From positions 1 through 25,544 of the forward strand of contig JAOXYB010056278.1 of the NCBI GenBank assembly GCA_028565635.1: a DNA stretch of 25,544 nucleotides, read 5' to 3'. How positions within the stretch are numbered: position 1 is the stretch's first letter; each line of letters begins with the position of its first letter. Shown piece by piece: positions 21,601-25,544 of this stretch. A program made the translations under genes and the position numbers. The notes under the pieces were generated by a model. It had not been told where the DNA came from. It did not search any database and was given only the letters and a program-made list of their open reading frames with translations. The stretch comes from Phoronis ovalis (taxonomy: Eukaryota; Phoronida; Phoronidae).

Positions 21601-23741
21601 AAATGAATTGAACTAAAAAGATAACTACAAGAATGATTTGCAGTGGCAACAACAAAACGTAATCAAACTATCACAGTTAAAATGATAATTAGGCCTAAAA
21701 TAAAAAATTGTGGGTTTCCAGCAACCCAAACCAAATGTAATTTTAACTCTAAAGAATTTCTTTTTTTTTCATATTTCACAGCAAATACTTGTGTTCTTGT
21801 TCTTTTCATTGTATCTTTCACATTTTGATCCTACCTGGTACCCTTTTTTTCACATCATTACTGGAAACACAAATTTTCATTTCAGGCCTCATTTTATTAA
21901 AATATGAATATGTTGCGCTTGACCGCAATTAGCACAGTACTAAATTTTTATTACTAACTACAATTCTCTAATATCTATTAAAAGAATTTTATTATATAAA
22001 AAAGCAAAATTCATCTTCATAAAGTAAACATATGTGTGGATGAAAACAGACATTAAAAATTGATAGGGTCACAGTAGAGATATTTTGAATAAAATTCTGA
22101 CCTGAATATTGTAATATGATGATAATGTTTACTTACGACATCTCCTTCTGACTTAACCTTGTATCTGGGTAAAATTTTGAACTGAGCGTGTCGAGCATGA
22201 TGCTCTTGCAAAGTGATCTGAAATCAAATATTAATAAGTGTTACAGAGGCACACAGTTTTGATGCTAAAAATCTGTCTCATACAGTGACTACAAATAACC
22301 ATGGTGAAAAAATGTTATATTTAACCTTTAATTTCATTATTTTAATTCATCTTTTCAAAACGTAAAGAATGTGAGTAATTAATATAACTCTTCGTTCCTA
22401 ATTCCAGTTCCCCATGTTCGCATTAGAGGGATATGTGGGCACCATCGTCATTCTTTGAATGTAAAATAGCTTACTTTTCAAATAAAATTGTAGTTACCGC
22501 AGCAAAATAAAATAGCTTGCCAAATATTTCTTGCTAAACCATCCATAAATTTAGGAAGTTACAAAGACACTTTATCCTTAAATGAATAAAATGATTTTAA
22601 AAAAAACTAATGTTTTTCACTGCGCTTTGAGTGTTAGGCTATCTACCCTTAAATCTCACAGTTCCTCACAATATTTCTGGTGGATGAGCCTTGTAACTCA
22701 AACTAGAAAGGTTCCTATTCTAGTTATCAAGCAAGAAGTCTTTGCTTTACATTTGACTCAAAGAATCTAGTGTTTACAGATGTCAGTAATACTGCATTCA
22801 AGAAGAGCATGCATAGTTAACATTGAAAGTTTAAAATGCAAGAGGAGTTGCGATGGCTCAGGTGGTCAGTGGCGGGCTGCAAATCGAAAGGTTGCAAGTT
22901 CAAATCCCATATGGGTCATTAGTGATTGTGATCCTAAGCAAGACACTTTATCCTCATTTGCTTCTCTCCACCCAGGTGTAAAATGGGTACCAATGTTTAT
23001 AACATTGGGAAGTAACCTGCGATAGACTAGCATCCTATCCAGGCAGAGTGCACTCTGAGTCGCTTAATGCTACTGAAACCGGTATAAGTCCCGGCCTGAT
23101 GGGCCAAATATGGTCCGCAACAGACTTTACTTTTTACTTTACAAATGCGAAAATACAATGACCTAGTTACTTATTTCTGCAAGGAAATTGAAATTAATTC
23201 AGTAAAGCAGAAAAGGACTCTTGTATCATTACGGCATTTCATTGCACATTTGACATTTTAAAAACATGTTTCAGCTACATTTAGGAACTCACCTTCATGT
23301 TATTCTTGTTTTTGCTGCTCGTCTGCTTCGTGCTAACGTGGACAAGCTTTCCAGTAAATAAATGCCGTAACTGAAAGACATGTTATAGTATTTCAAATTT
23401 TATCTAAATCTGAGCCAACATAACTTTACTCACTCTCAGGTATTATCGAGAAAGATTGCGAATTCCACTGAAAGGTTTGTTTCTAACATTTTCACCACTT
23501 TTTATAAACATATTAACATTAAAAGCATTGTTTCTGTACACATATCCTGTTCTAATTTTAAACGGTATAGTTGTAATGATAAACCGTTTTAGACACAGAA
23601 GAAAAATAATATTCCAGCTGTTGATACCATTATTTACATAACATCAAATTTTACCTCGATAATCTGCCCGTAGACGACTCGTTTCCCAGTTTGCCTGAGA
23701 GATTCCTGTTGATTATCTTCATCTTCTGCAGTTGCTGCCAA
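528..23741 (-). CDS. ITPR-like: Divergent IP3 receptor-family calcium channel gene, internal part (34-35 exons; both ends outside the window)
   Basis: IP3 receptors are tetrameric ER channels that release stored calcium when IP3 binds the N-terminal core. Thirty-four exons between 23741 and 1208 join in phase through GT-AG introns into 1,393 codons without a stop; a 35th at 528-635 is probable. Domain order by recalled alignment to vertebrate IP3R1: end of the suppressor domain (w1-144), MIR/beta-trefoil core (w145-314), first RIH domain (about w374-540), helical linker (about w577-805), second RIH domain (about w805-930), regulatory armadillo helices (w930-1393). RyR-type SPRY domains are absent between the RIH domains, so the architecture is IP3R. 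The segment is several hundred residues shorter than the matching part of IP3R1, where long variable loops are missing. The start codon, RIH-associated domain and pore are not in the window. Family assignment is firm; paralogue identity and IP3 sensitivity are inference. Introns not described separately hold nothing I recognise. Confidence 0.9.
1027..1066 (-). CDS. Candidate 40-nt microexon
   Basis: The sequence between acceptor ttatttag and donor gtaatt is 40 nt and reads ELDIHIYQIQFFG plus one base from phase 0. That leftover base supplies the phase needed for the acidic reading of the 528-635 exon. Nothing else supports it: the acceptor tract is weak and the peptide is not recognised. Confidence 0.2.
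1208..1477 (-). CDS. ITPR-like: Exon 34: regulatory helices, last firm exon
   Basis: The exon encodes 90 residues (w1304-1393), AFFNRNFSLDVEKNPKEIQI to NASMNEAQQ. It takes the place of IP3R1 [20 protein letters not shown] and the following helices. Acceptor aatag, donor gtaagt, phase 0-0. The RIH-associated domain and pore would follow to the left. Confidence 0.9.
1843..2038 (-). CDS. ITPR-like: Exon 33: armadillo helices
   Basis: The exon encodes w1238-1303, NIWTFLESLSSETEKLTIFV to TLHYLFEAVFPFLQ. It matches the IP3R1 stretch HMWKLFENFLVDICRACN, where (I/M)-W-x-(F/L) is shared. IP3R1's splice-variable insert is much reduced. Ends in phase 0, donor gtaagg. Confidence 0.92.
2344..2557. repeat. 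Diverged tandem duplication, about 107-bp unit
   Basis: Unit A (2344-2450) and unit B (2451-2557) both begin gatttgga, share atttgac-ca-tt-tcaa-gt-att-taaaa, c-tagcctaat/ctggcctatt and then tgaatccacctt. The two copies are clearly alignable but old. The sequence to about 2800, with gaccacgacgacgacg at 2717, looks like transposon debris of the same kind. All of this lies in the exon 32-33 intron. Confidence 0.75.
2974..3161 (-). CDS. ITPR-like: Exon 32: armadillo helices
   Basis: The exon encodes w1176-1238: GENRLVESIGQSMFSLEELL, then MPYVRYFLWVYMNTAGG. It matches IP3R1 [20 protein letters not shown] and PEVKIAYINFLNHCYVDT. It ends AAC AG before gtagtc, phase 2. It has no stop but no usual start either, so a plain ATG-to-stop ORF scan misses it. 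Confidence 0.94.
3668..3778 (-). CDS. ITPR-like: Exon 31: armadillo helices
   Basis: The exon encodes 37 residues (w1139-1175), with LSYLLSLVDLLATCAE matching IP3R1 MYHIHLVELLAVCTEG. The donor gttatt is unusual but the phase (0) and the next exon's G-E-N-R continuation fit. Confidence 0.92.
3779..5203. other. Longest intron (exon 30-31)
   Basis: No exon with family similarity was found. The protein alignment runs without a gap from NYDKVAQ to VVERHQKF across it. A weak tRNA-like stretch near 4390-4455 has a B-box-like gttcaattcc but no convincing A box. The rest is AT-rich sequence with nothing recognised. Confidence 0.7.
5204..5416 (-). CDS. ITPR-like: Exon 30: armadillo helices
   Basis: The exon encodes 71 residues (w1068-1138), including VPEFLDLLCAIVKVEELDLP. 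This matches IP3R1 VQYIKFLQTIVKAEGKFI, and the NNFQLCSEINERVV region aligns just before it. The end, NQAYVMKYFMQNYDKVAQ, matches IP3R1 CQDMVMAELV. Phase 0-0. Confidence 0.95.
5674..5835 (-). CDS. ITPR-like: Exon 29: armadillo helices
   Basis: The exon encodes 54 residues (w1014-1067), with ILKLLKGLAHGNHDVQMRVF matching IP3R1 AHEFLQNFCAGNQQNQALL. The G-N-x-x-x-Q turn between helices is conserved. Phase 0-0. Confidence 0.94.
6117..6172 (-). CDS. ITPR-like: Exon 28: short armadillo helix exon
   Basis: This 56-nt exon encodes LLAVIFDILSQQIDVKLL, matching IP3R1 AHAVVLELLQIPYEKAE. Starts in phase 1, ends in phase 0, donor gtgagt. Confidence 0.92.
6173..7124. other. Intron (exon 27-28) without recognised content
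   Basis: AT-rich sequence; the short open frames at 6653-6869 on the minus strand overlap one another and resemble nothing known. The protein alignment is continuous across the intron. Confidence 0.6.
7125..7329 (-). CDS. ITPR-like: Exon 27: helical segment after second RIH domain
   Basis: The exon encodes w927-995, with VSKHVPVLRRLSQSKLS and ending AMNQTIMVNQG. It spans the equivalents of IP3R1 LDQLRSIVEKSELW and [20 protein letters not shown], with the intervening low-complexity loop shortened. Ends in phase 1. Confidence 0.92.
7602..8020. repeat. Degenerate tandem array of about 48 bp made from the end of exon 26
   Basis: Seven decayed copies lie in the intron and the eighth is the 3' end of exon 26 itself. 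The core cattgtcaaaca and variants recur near 7618, 7659, 7735, 7785, 7836, 7881 and 7929, and at 7983 inside the exon (spacings about 41-76, mostly 47-50). The copy at 7869 keeps tgggcctatactgc against tgggcctgtactgc in the exon. Copy 1 keeps a donor-like CAG|gtcagc on the minus strand. Confidence 0.85.
7969..8076 (-). CDS. ITPR-like: Exon 26: second RIH domain; source of the intronic array
   Basis: The exon encodes 36 residues (w891-926), with SVWLLHNLYSTHQQLFDKAV. It matches IP3R1 ALQLLFRHFSQRQEVLQAF. Its last 45 or so bases and the donor are repeated in decayed form across the next intron. Because the residues are conserved in the family, the exon is the original and the array derived. 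Confidence 0.94.
8594..8681 (-). CDS. ITPR-like: Exon 25: second RIH domain
   Basis: The exon encodes w861-890, SASKRSLKTLRKMFNKTAYV onward. It sits where IP3R1 has the helix RTFLRVLLHLTMHDYPPLV. Basic and helical; ends in phase 0 at gtaagt. Confidence 0.88.
9081..9351. mobile_element. piggyBac-like MITE candidate
   Basis: A 271-bp GC-richer island starts ccctttcaccgc after TTAA (9077-9080) and ends aaaaggg before TCAA (9352-9355), a possible one-base decay of TTAA. Terminal match is short (CCCTTT). It contains a 19-bp odd palindrome centred on acccggtactaccgggt (9318-9336). It sits in the exon 24-25 intron. Small size and the TTAA/CCC start fit a non-autonomous piggyBac relative. Confidence 0.55.
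9618..9733 (-). CDS. ITPR-like: Exon 24: variable segment
   Basis: The exon encodes w823-861, GFVSLFKSTERSIMGRHHKF to YNPDDEP. It follows the conserved NVRLE and begins like IP3R1 ISCLLCIFKREF. The middle is not recognisably conserved. Ends in phase 2, donor gtaaat. Confidence 0.88.
10094..10148 (-). CDS. ITPR-like: Exon 23: entry to second RIH region
   Basis: This 55-nt exon encodes QALKVVELILTFQFNVRLE, matching IP3R1 KLKIIEILQFILNVRLD almost residue for residue. Starts in phase 2, ends in phase 0. Confidence 0.95.
10462..10685 (-). CDS. ITPR-like: Exon 22: linker helices
   Basis: The exon encodes about 74 residues (w730-804). LVYYLVMYGYYGEADDVKTL matches IP3R1 LARNLIYFGFYNFSDLLRL. The exon must end at the gtagga donor, leaving phase 2, because the next exon supplies one base. 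The charged remainder replaces IP3R1's long variable loop. Confidence 0.92.
10686..11505. other. Intron (exon 21-22) without recognised content
   Basis: No repeat, RNA gene or exon was recognised in this 820-base intron. The flanking exons join in phase 0. Confidence 0.6.
11506..11604 (-). CDS. ITPR-like: Exon 21: linker helix
   Basis: The exon encodes 33 residues (w697-729), DRISVLRKWITQFLDKNKDM onward. It fits IP3R1 TMEFVEEYLRDVV. The donor gtttat is weak. Phase 0-0. Confidence 0.85.
11843..12383. mobile_element. MITE-like element with 55-bp TIRs and TTA duplication (Harbinger-type)
   Basis: The left arm 11843-11897, starting gggatcaactcaaaag, pairs with the right arm 12329-12383, 50 of 55 positions by my count. 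TTA flanks both ends (11840-11842, 12384-12386). A 3-bp TTA duplication is typical of PIF/Harbinger. The 541-bp element has no transposase reading frame, so it would be non-autonomous. It lies in the exon 20-21 intron and is locally GC-richer than its surroundings. Confidence 0.85.
12507..12616 (-). CDS. ITPR-like: Exon 20: linker
   Basis: The exon encodes w660-696, LFIDVGGSYSIVEHTKLTF then a Ser/Asp/Lys-rich tail. It matches IP3R1 [20 protein letters not shown]. The Ser-rich tail SSSDSSDKQESQ is low-complexity. Starts in phase 1, ends in phase 0. Confidence 0.9.
12617..13342. other. Intron (exon 19-20) without recognised content
   Basis: Low-complexity A/T runs around 12820-12860 are the only structure seen. 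The flanking exons join in phase 1. Confidence 0.6.
13343..13475 (-). CDS. ITPR-like: Exon 19: IP3R-type linker
   Basis: The exon encodes w616-660, including LQNEQLPDELRAQYCQL. This matches IP3R1 MSDENLPYDLRASFCRLM, one of the clearest IP3R-specific stretches in the window. It separates the gene from ryanodine receptors, which carry SPRY repeats after the first RIH domain. Confidence 0.95.
13732..13809 (-). CDS. ITPR-like: Exon 18: linker helix
   Basis: The exon encodes 26 residues (w590-615), ending LRFLEHQLDLFGKLCE. It matches IP3R1 YYRYQLNLFARMCLD. Phase 0-0, donor gtaggt. Confidence 0.93.
14020..14058 (-). CDS. ITPR-like: Exon 17: 39-nt microexon
   Basis: The exon encodes AVKNEPRSNSPVR (w577-589), between ttatgtag and gtaagtt. 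It is hydrophilic and Ser/Pro/Arg-rich, phase 0-0, so skipping would keep the frame. IP3R1 has a similar charged stretch just before its YYRYQLNLF helix. It could be a cassette exon. Confidence 0.65.
14449..14559 (-). CDS. ITPR-like: Exon 16: end of first RIH region
   Basis: The exon encodes 37 residues (w540-576), GGVYLTELGQKLGKEIDVVY to DWIKLMDFVD. It occupies the place of the IP3R1 beta-rich stretch around EEEVWLFW; residue similarity is weak. Phase 0-0 with good splice sites. Confidence 0.85.
15009..15113 (-). CDS. ITPR-like: Exon 15: first RIH domain, RyR-like wording
   Basis: The exon encodes 35 residues (w505-539), with LDLLNVLCVCDGVAIPDIQK. This is closer to RyR LDVLCSLCVCNGVAVRSNQ than to IP3R1 LDYLSDLCVSMNKSIPVTQ. 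It suggests an ancestral or early-branching family member. Phase 0-0. Confidence 0.95.
15427..15549 (-). CDS. ITPR-like: Exon 14: first RIH domain
   Basis: The exon encodes 41 residues (w464-504), with ITELIKDNLKIVDCITHTQ and then IDFFIELLCKHK. It matches IP3R1 [21 protein letters not shown] and the RyR helix ending SLLDKHG. Phase 0-0. Confidence 0.95.
15890..16078 (-). CDS. ITPR-like: Exon 13: first RIH domain
   Basis: The exon encodes 63 residues (w401-463), starting IVNLLVKILQLPID. LGDSRKNELYFARY aligns with IP3R1 QQDYRKNQEYIAKQ. The R-K pair equivalent to R568-K569 is kept (w443-444), while the Y567 position is serine (bases 15947-15955). Phase 0-0, donor gtatgt. Confidence 0.95.
16307..16387 (-). 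CDS. ITPR-like: Exon 12: IP3-binding alpha side, R-x-R-x-K-x-x-R motif
   Basis: The exon encodes w374-400, with VPDRNRQKLMRNLK matching IP3R1 KPNRERQKLMREQNIL. All basic residues equivalent to R504, R506, K508 and R511 are present (w390, 392, 394 and 397; bases 16316-16339). The acidic loop before the motif is shorter than in vertebrates. Confidence 0.95.
16388..17106. other. Intron (exon 11-12) without recognised content
   Basis: No recognisable exon or repeat. IP3R1 has extra residues at this point (LEDLVYFVTGG), so a very short missed exon is conceivable, but the phases join without one. Confidence 0.55.
17107..17157 (-). CDS. ITPR-like: Exon 11: short 17-codon exon
   Basis: The exon encodes KSAGSILDHRRSQKICT (w357-373), matching IP3R1 KGTITQNERRSVTKLL by position and by the R-R pair. 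It is only 51 nt, phase 0-0, between ttttcag and gtaaac. Assignment rests on phase and on continuity of the alignment. Confidence 0.8.
17605..17730 (-). CDS. ITPR-like: Exon 10: trefoil to RIH connection
   Basis: The exon encodes 42 residues (w315-356), with NDAFTIQKVTDEHLSIFNF, matching IP3R1 [20 protein letters not shown]. It starts the helical side of the binding core. Donor gtaagt, phase 0-0. Confidence 0.9.
17731..18694. other. Intron (exon 9-10) without recognised content
   Basis: The stretch 18078-18401 is open on the plus strand, but it lacks splice or family support and its wording looks like old repeat. Nothing else was recognised. Confidence 0.6.
18695..18862 (-). CDS. ITPR-like: Exon 9: last MIR repeat of the trefoil
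   Basis: The exon encodes w259-314, starting EHEEIEFESYTRIEHVITGR followed by WIHA. It matches IP3R1 NSYVRLRHLCTNTWVHS, with W-(I/V)-H conserved. The donor gtcaaa is weaker than most in this gene. Phase 0-0. Confidence 0.93.
19276..19421 (-). CDS. ITPR-like: Exon 8: MIR repeat
   Basis: The exon encodes w210-258, including QIRLRHMTTRKYLYVDVKGE and ending FRMHPFIK. This is a textbook MIR motif (R-x-R-H-x-x-T-x-x-Y-L), matching IP3R1 LFRFKHLATGHYLAAEV and the RyR VRHVTTGQYLAL strand. The final F-x-x-x-P matches the IP3R FELDP segment, but IP3R1's long acidic loop between them is missing. Confidence 0.95.
19774..19881 (-). CDS. ITPR-like: Exon 7: beta-trefoil with altered IP3 loop
   Basis: The exon encodes w174-210, VHLRVRRLNINKPQ through TYWQVESEESVLTG. 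It aligns with IP3R1 [24 protein letters not shown]: L-R and W-x-V-E anchor both ends. The family T-T-G-R loop that contacts the IP3 4-phosphate reads V-R-R-L here (about bases 19859-19870). The arginine matching R265 is kept (w177). The loop preceding it is about four residues longer than in IP3R1. Confidence 0.93.
20413..20500 (-). CDS. ITPR-like: Exon 6: start of IP3-binding core (beta side)
   Basis: The exon encodes w145-174, GGSVIRLFHKDVEAYLTAEG onward. It matches IP3R1 GGDVVRLFHAEQEKFLT very clearly. The arginine equivalent to R241 is present (w150, bases 20483-20485). The lysine equivalent to K249 is alanine (w158, bases 20459-20461). Phase 0 at the start and 1 at the end. Confidence 0.95.
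20819..20906 (-). CDS. ITPR-like: Exon 5: end of suppressor domain
   Basis: The exon encodes w115-144, CEVNLGVQQSGFTIMKTHRP to WNRFLK. It matches IP3R1 [20 protein letters not shown], with E-V-N at the same place and a final lysine before the G-G of the next exon. Acceptor tttcag, donor gtaatt. Confidence 0.92.
21244..21341 (-). CDS. ITPR-like: Exon 4: trefoil repeat
   Basis: The exon encodes about 32 residues (w83-115), IQMEDQVVLESVKSPGQFFH and on to IDIFTKG, ending in phase 2. It aligns with IP3R1 [20 protein letters not shown]; the V-V-L and L/F-H-A-S positions are shared. Confidence 0.92.
21440..21496. repeat. 19-bp tandem repeat, three copies
   Basis: The unit actacatcatgcacaataa occurs at 21440, 21459 and 21478, with one change (c for t) in the first copy. 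It is in the exon 3-4 intron. No function is suggested. Confidence 0.9.
22137..22217 (-). CDS. ITPR-like: Exon 3: suppressor-domain trefoil
   Basis: The exon encodes 27 residues (w56-82), ITLQEHHARHAQFKILPRYK to EGDV, phase 0-0. It matches IP3R1 [28 protein letters not shown] in register, including the I-x-P-x-Y-K core. Donor gtaagt. Confidence 0.92.
22841..23142 (+). mobile_element. tRNA-derived SINE, probably tRNA-Cys-like head
   Basis: The head has a pol III A box tggctcaggtgg (22855-22866) and B box gttcaaatccc (22899-22909), 32 bases apart. The anticodon-loop position reads ctgcaaa, like a tRNA-Cys GCA loop. The body ends in a tail built on actttacttttt. Possible target duplications aaatgc flank it (22835-22840 and 23143-23148). 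It lies in the exon 2-3 intron, antisense to the gene. The segment ctgcgatagactagcatcc resembles LINE-derived SINE tails of marine invertebrates (recall). Confidence 0.88.
23293..23370 (-). CDS. ITPR-like: Exon 2: first visible MIR-type strand
   Basis: The exon encodes 26 residues (w30-55), LRHLFTGKLVHVSTKQ and a lysine/asparagine-rich tail, phase 0-0. It aligns with IP3R1 LLHLKSNKYLTVNKR, the L-x-H-x-x-(S/T)-x-K-x-(L/V) core of a MIR/beta-trefoil repeat. Acceptor tttcag, donor gtgagt. Confidence 0.92.
23655..23741 (-). CDS. ITPR-like: Exon 1 of window: suppressor-domain segment
   Basis: This exon encodes 29 residues (w1-29), LAATAEDEDNQQ through GKRVVYGQIIE, phase 0 at both ends. The acceptor is ttgtag and the donor gtaaaa. 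It matches the IP3R1 stretch ending LLGTVIQYGNVIQ, about residue 95-125, so roughly 95 N-terminal residues must lie upstream. I found no convincing upstream exon between 23742 and 25544. The acceptor sits at the edge of an 18-bp tandem array. Confidence 0.88.
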
Positions 23742-23829
23742 CTACAAGAAAAATTAGAACTACAAGGAAAATCAGAACTACAATGAAAATCAGACCTACA
23801 AGGAAAATCAGAACTACAAGGAAAATCGG
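23740..23829. repeat. 18-bp tandem array (5 units) carrying the exon 1 splice acceptor
   Basis: The unit is aactacaaggaaaatcag, five copies in phase at 23740, 23758, 23776, 23794 and 23812. On the coding strand each unit reads ttttccttgtag, a polypyrimidine tract plus AG; only the last is the exon border. Upstream copies would extend the exon in frame but hit a stop (TAA or TGA) after one codon. Confidence 0.92.
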
Positions 23830-24296
23830 AACCGAACATTCTGTGCAAAATCAGTTAACAGCATTTCAATATTATTTTTTTTTTATAAAGCCAGAGTAAA
23901 TCTTGAGACTACTCTGAGGGCAGTCAATGTCCTGCTGTCAGTCGCCGATATGGTATAACTATAGCTTCTAAGTGTTGAGATGCACTGTGAATCTATAAAC
24001 AACCTTCATTTTATGTTTTAATGTACTAGGATATCTCATTTGTTTTTGTGTAAATAATGCAAGCTGCTAAAGTATAATTAACCCATATAATTAAGCTTTG
24101 AATAAGGTGTTTTATTACACATTTACACCCAGTTAAATGCCTTGTGTAAATTACTGTTTTTAACTGGAGATAAACTTATCTACAAATAAAGTACAATGTA
24201 GATGGCACACCTTGCATCTTATCATGGTAATTGGCCTTCAGTAGTTGCTCTGCATGATTGTGTATCTATCTGTGTTTTATGATTATACTCTACATA
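23830..24296. other. Upstream intron sequence, nothing recognised
   Basis: The missing N-terminal residues of the receptor should be encoded upstream of 23741, yet I see no frame here resembling the family's N-terminus. It is most likely intron. Confidence 0.55.
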
Positions 24297-24408
24297 ATAC
24301 TATGCCCTGTTTAAATGCCTGTATGCACAAATATTATTATTATATTATAACATGTTTTGTATTGATAATAATACTTATGCATACAGGCATTTAAACAGGG
24401 CATAGTAT
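24297..24408. repeat. Strong hairpin: 31-bp perfect inverted repeat
   Basis: The arm 24297-24327 (core ctatgccctgtttaaatgcc) is the exact reverse complement of 24378-24408. Pairing continues inward through AT-rich sequence with two mismatches and a wobble, giving a stem of about 46 bp and a loop of about 20. It lies upstream of the first visible exon. It could be a tiny MITE or a transcribed hairpin. Confidence 0.9.
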
Positions 24409-24612
24409 ATACAGTATAGTATATAATAAAAACATATCCCGTTGTCAGAAAACAAGGGCTATATATGGTAACACCCATGGCAAAAAACACCCCTTTATAA
24501 GCAAACATGGATTTTCGGGACCCGTTGTTAGCAGTGAAAAAAATAAATATACCGCATTGCAATTAGCCAGGGGGTGGCCATCACGTTTTTTAAATACAGA
24601 ATGTGCTTGTGC

Positions 24613-25522
24613 GGTAGCAAACCCAATCCAAACTTTTTGAAATATATATGGGTAGCAATCCAAAATTTAGTAAAAATATTTGAGTAGCTATCCTTTTCTC
24701 ACGTAAACTGATTGTTACAAACCAAATTCCAAAATATATCAGTCTATTTAGTATTAATTCTGTGCATACAAACTGCTTGGGCAGGTAGTACGTACGTAAT
24801 CCAAATTATTTGCCGCAGTTATTATAAGCACTGAGTATAGCAATCCAAATTTTGAGCAGTAAAAAAAAACGGCAAGATGTATACAATCCAAATCCAAAAT
24901 CTGAGACTAATATAACAAAATTTTAACTTGGCCTCACACCCTCACCAAAAATAACTTGTCTAAGACTACTCCCCATCCCGGGGGGGCAGTCAATATGAAA
25001 GTGGGTACGCATGTTCCAACAAAATTTAGCGTGAAAGGGTGTGTTTTTCGAACCGCCGGTGCGTAACACGCGTTACGCGCTTAGGGTCTGTTTTTTTGGT
25101 TAAAATCACGAAAGGGGGTGGTTTTTTGGAGGTGTGACACTTCCTTAGGGGTGCTTTTTCCCAAAAGTCACTTCCTTAGGGCCCGGGGGGTACTCAAGTT
25201 ATTTTTTGGTGGGGGTGTGCAGCTCAGTTGAAAACTTTGGATTTTGATTGTATACTTCTTGTGCATTTTTTTGGATTGCTACCGTAAAGATATTCAAAAA
25301 TTTGGATTGCTACCCACTGCTTATAGAAAATAGTTTGGATTAATTTTACGTTTGTATCCAAAATAAATTTTGGAATTTGGTTTGTATCAGTTAGTTTGCG
25401 TAATAATGGATTGCTATACTCAAATATTTTAAATTTGGGATTCATTTTGCTACCCTTATATTTTACGAAATTTGGATTGCTACCCTAAAATTTCCAAAAA
25501 TTTGGATTGGGTTTACTACCAA
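24613..25522. repeat. Imperfect foldback repeat with central palindrome
   Basis: The arm 24613-24965 carries repeated wording such as gggtagcaatccaaa, and its reverse complement, ggattgctaccc, fills about 25195-25522. Shared anchors include acaaaccaaattccaaaat and cacaccctcaccaaaaa (allowing mismatches). The spacer holds a hairpin gcgtaac-acgc-gttacgc (25061-25078) at almost the exact midpoint, cccggggg blocks at 24977 and 25182, and a 13-bp direct repeat cacttccttaggg (25138, 25169). The right arm may continue past the window edge. Confidence 0.82.
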
Positions 25523-25544
25523 AAGCTAAAATTTTGGATTGGGT

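Noticed and set aside
1208-23741. Ryanodine receptor as the identity of the gene
   Set aside because: No SPRY domains follow the first RIH domain, and the linker motifs (LPDELRAQYC, VVELILTFQFNVRLE) are IP3R-type.
23651-23848. Minus-strand frame with a Ser-Asp-Phe-Pro-Cys type repeat
   Set aside because: It is the 18-bp acceptor array read in a different frame from the receptor; not a protein repeat.

Overview
The window looks like nuclear DNA from an invertebrate animal. It is strongly AT-rich and has no bacterial-style gene packing. One protein is encoded on the minus strand in many short exons (39-270 bases) separated by GT-AG introns of about 200-1,400 bases, and the introns carry a tRNA-derived SINE, MITE-like elements and tandem repeats. 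The wording of the SINE tail and of the foldback repeat at the right edge reminds me of repeats common in cnidarian and invertebrate-deuterostome genomes; this is recall, so I give no species.

Nearly the whole window is the middle of one gene, read from right (5') to left (3'). I could chain 34 exons, from 23741 down to 1208, that join in consistent phase into an unbroken frame of 4,179 nt (1,393 codons). A further exon at 528-635 is probable. The product is a member of the inositol 1,4,5-trisphosphate receptor (IP3R/ITPR) family of ER calcium-release channels. Its order is: second part of the N-terminal suppressor domain, MIR-repeat beta-trefoil of the IP3-binding core, first RIH (RYDR_ITPR) armadillo domain, an IP3R-type helical linker without SPRY domains, second RIH domain, then long armadillo-like regulatory helices. 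The first roughly 95 residues, the RIH-associated domain and the pore are not seen and should lie outside the window. Below, w-numbers count residues from the first codon of the 23741 exon.

The protein is clearly divergent. Animal IP3Rs are normally highly similar between phyla, but here the match to vertebrate IP3R1 (from memory) is patchy. The alpha-side IP3-phosphate contacts are mostly kept (an R-x-R-x-K-x-x-R motif and an R-K pair), while the beta-side T-T-G-R loop and one lysine are replaced. This looks like a second, diverged IP3R-like class.

Layout, right to left: 24613-25522 is an imperfect foldback repeat with a short palindrome at its centre; 24297-24408 is a strong hairpin; 23740-23829 is an 18-bp array that multiplies a splice acceptor; 23741-18695 holds the trefoil exons, with a SINE at 22841-23142; 17730-14449 the first RIH region; 14058-10462 the linker, with a Harbinger-like MITE at 11843-12383; 10148-7125 the second RIH region, with a piggyBac-like MITE at 9081-9351 and a striking intronic array of decayed copies of an exon end at 7602-7968; 6172-1208 the regulatory armadillo exons, with a 107-bp tandem duplication at 2344-2557. 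I see no second protein-coding gene, rRNA, intact tRNA or CRISPR array.
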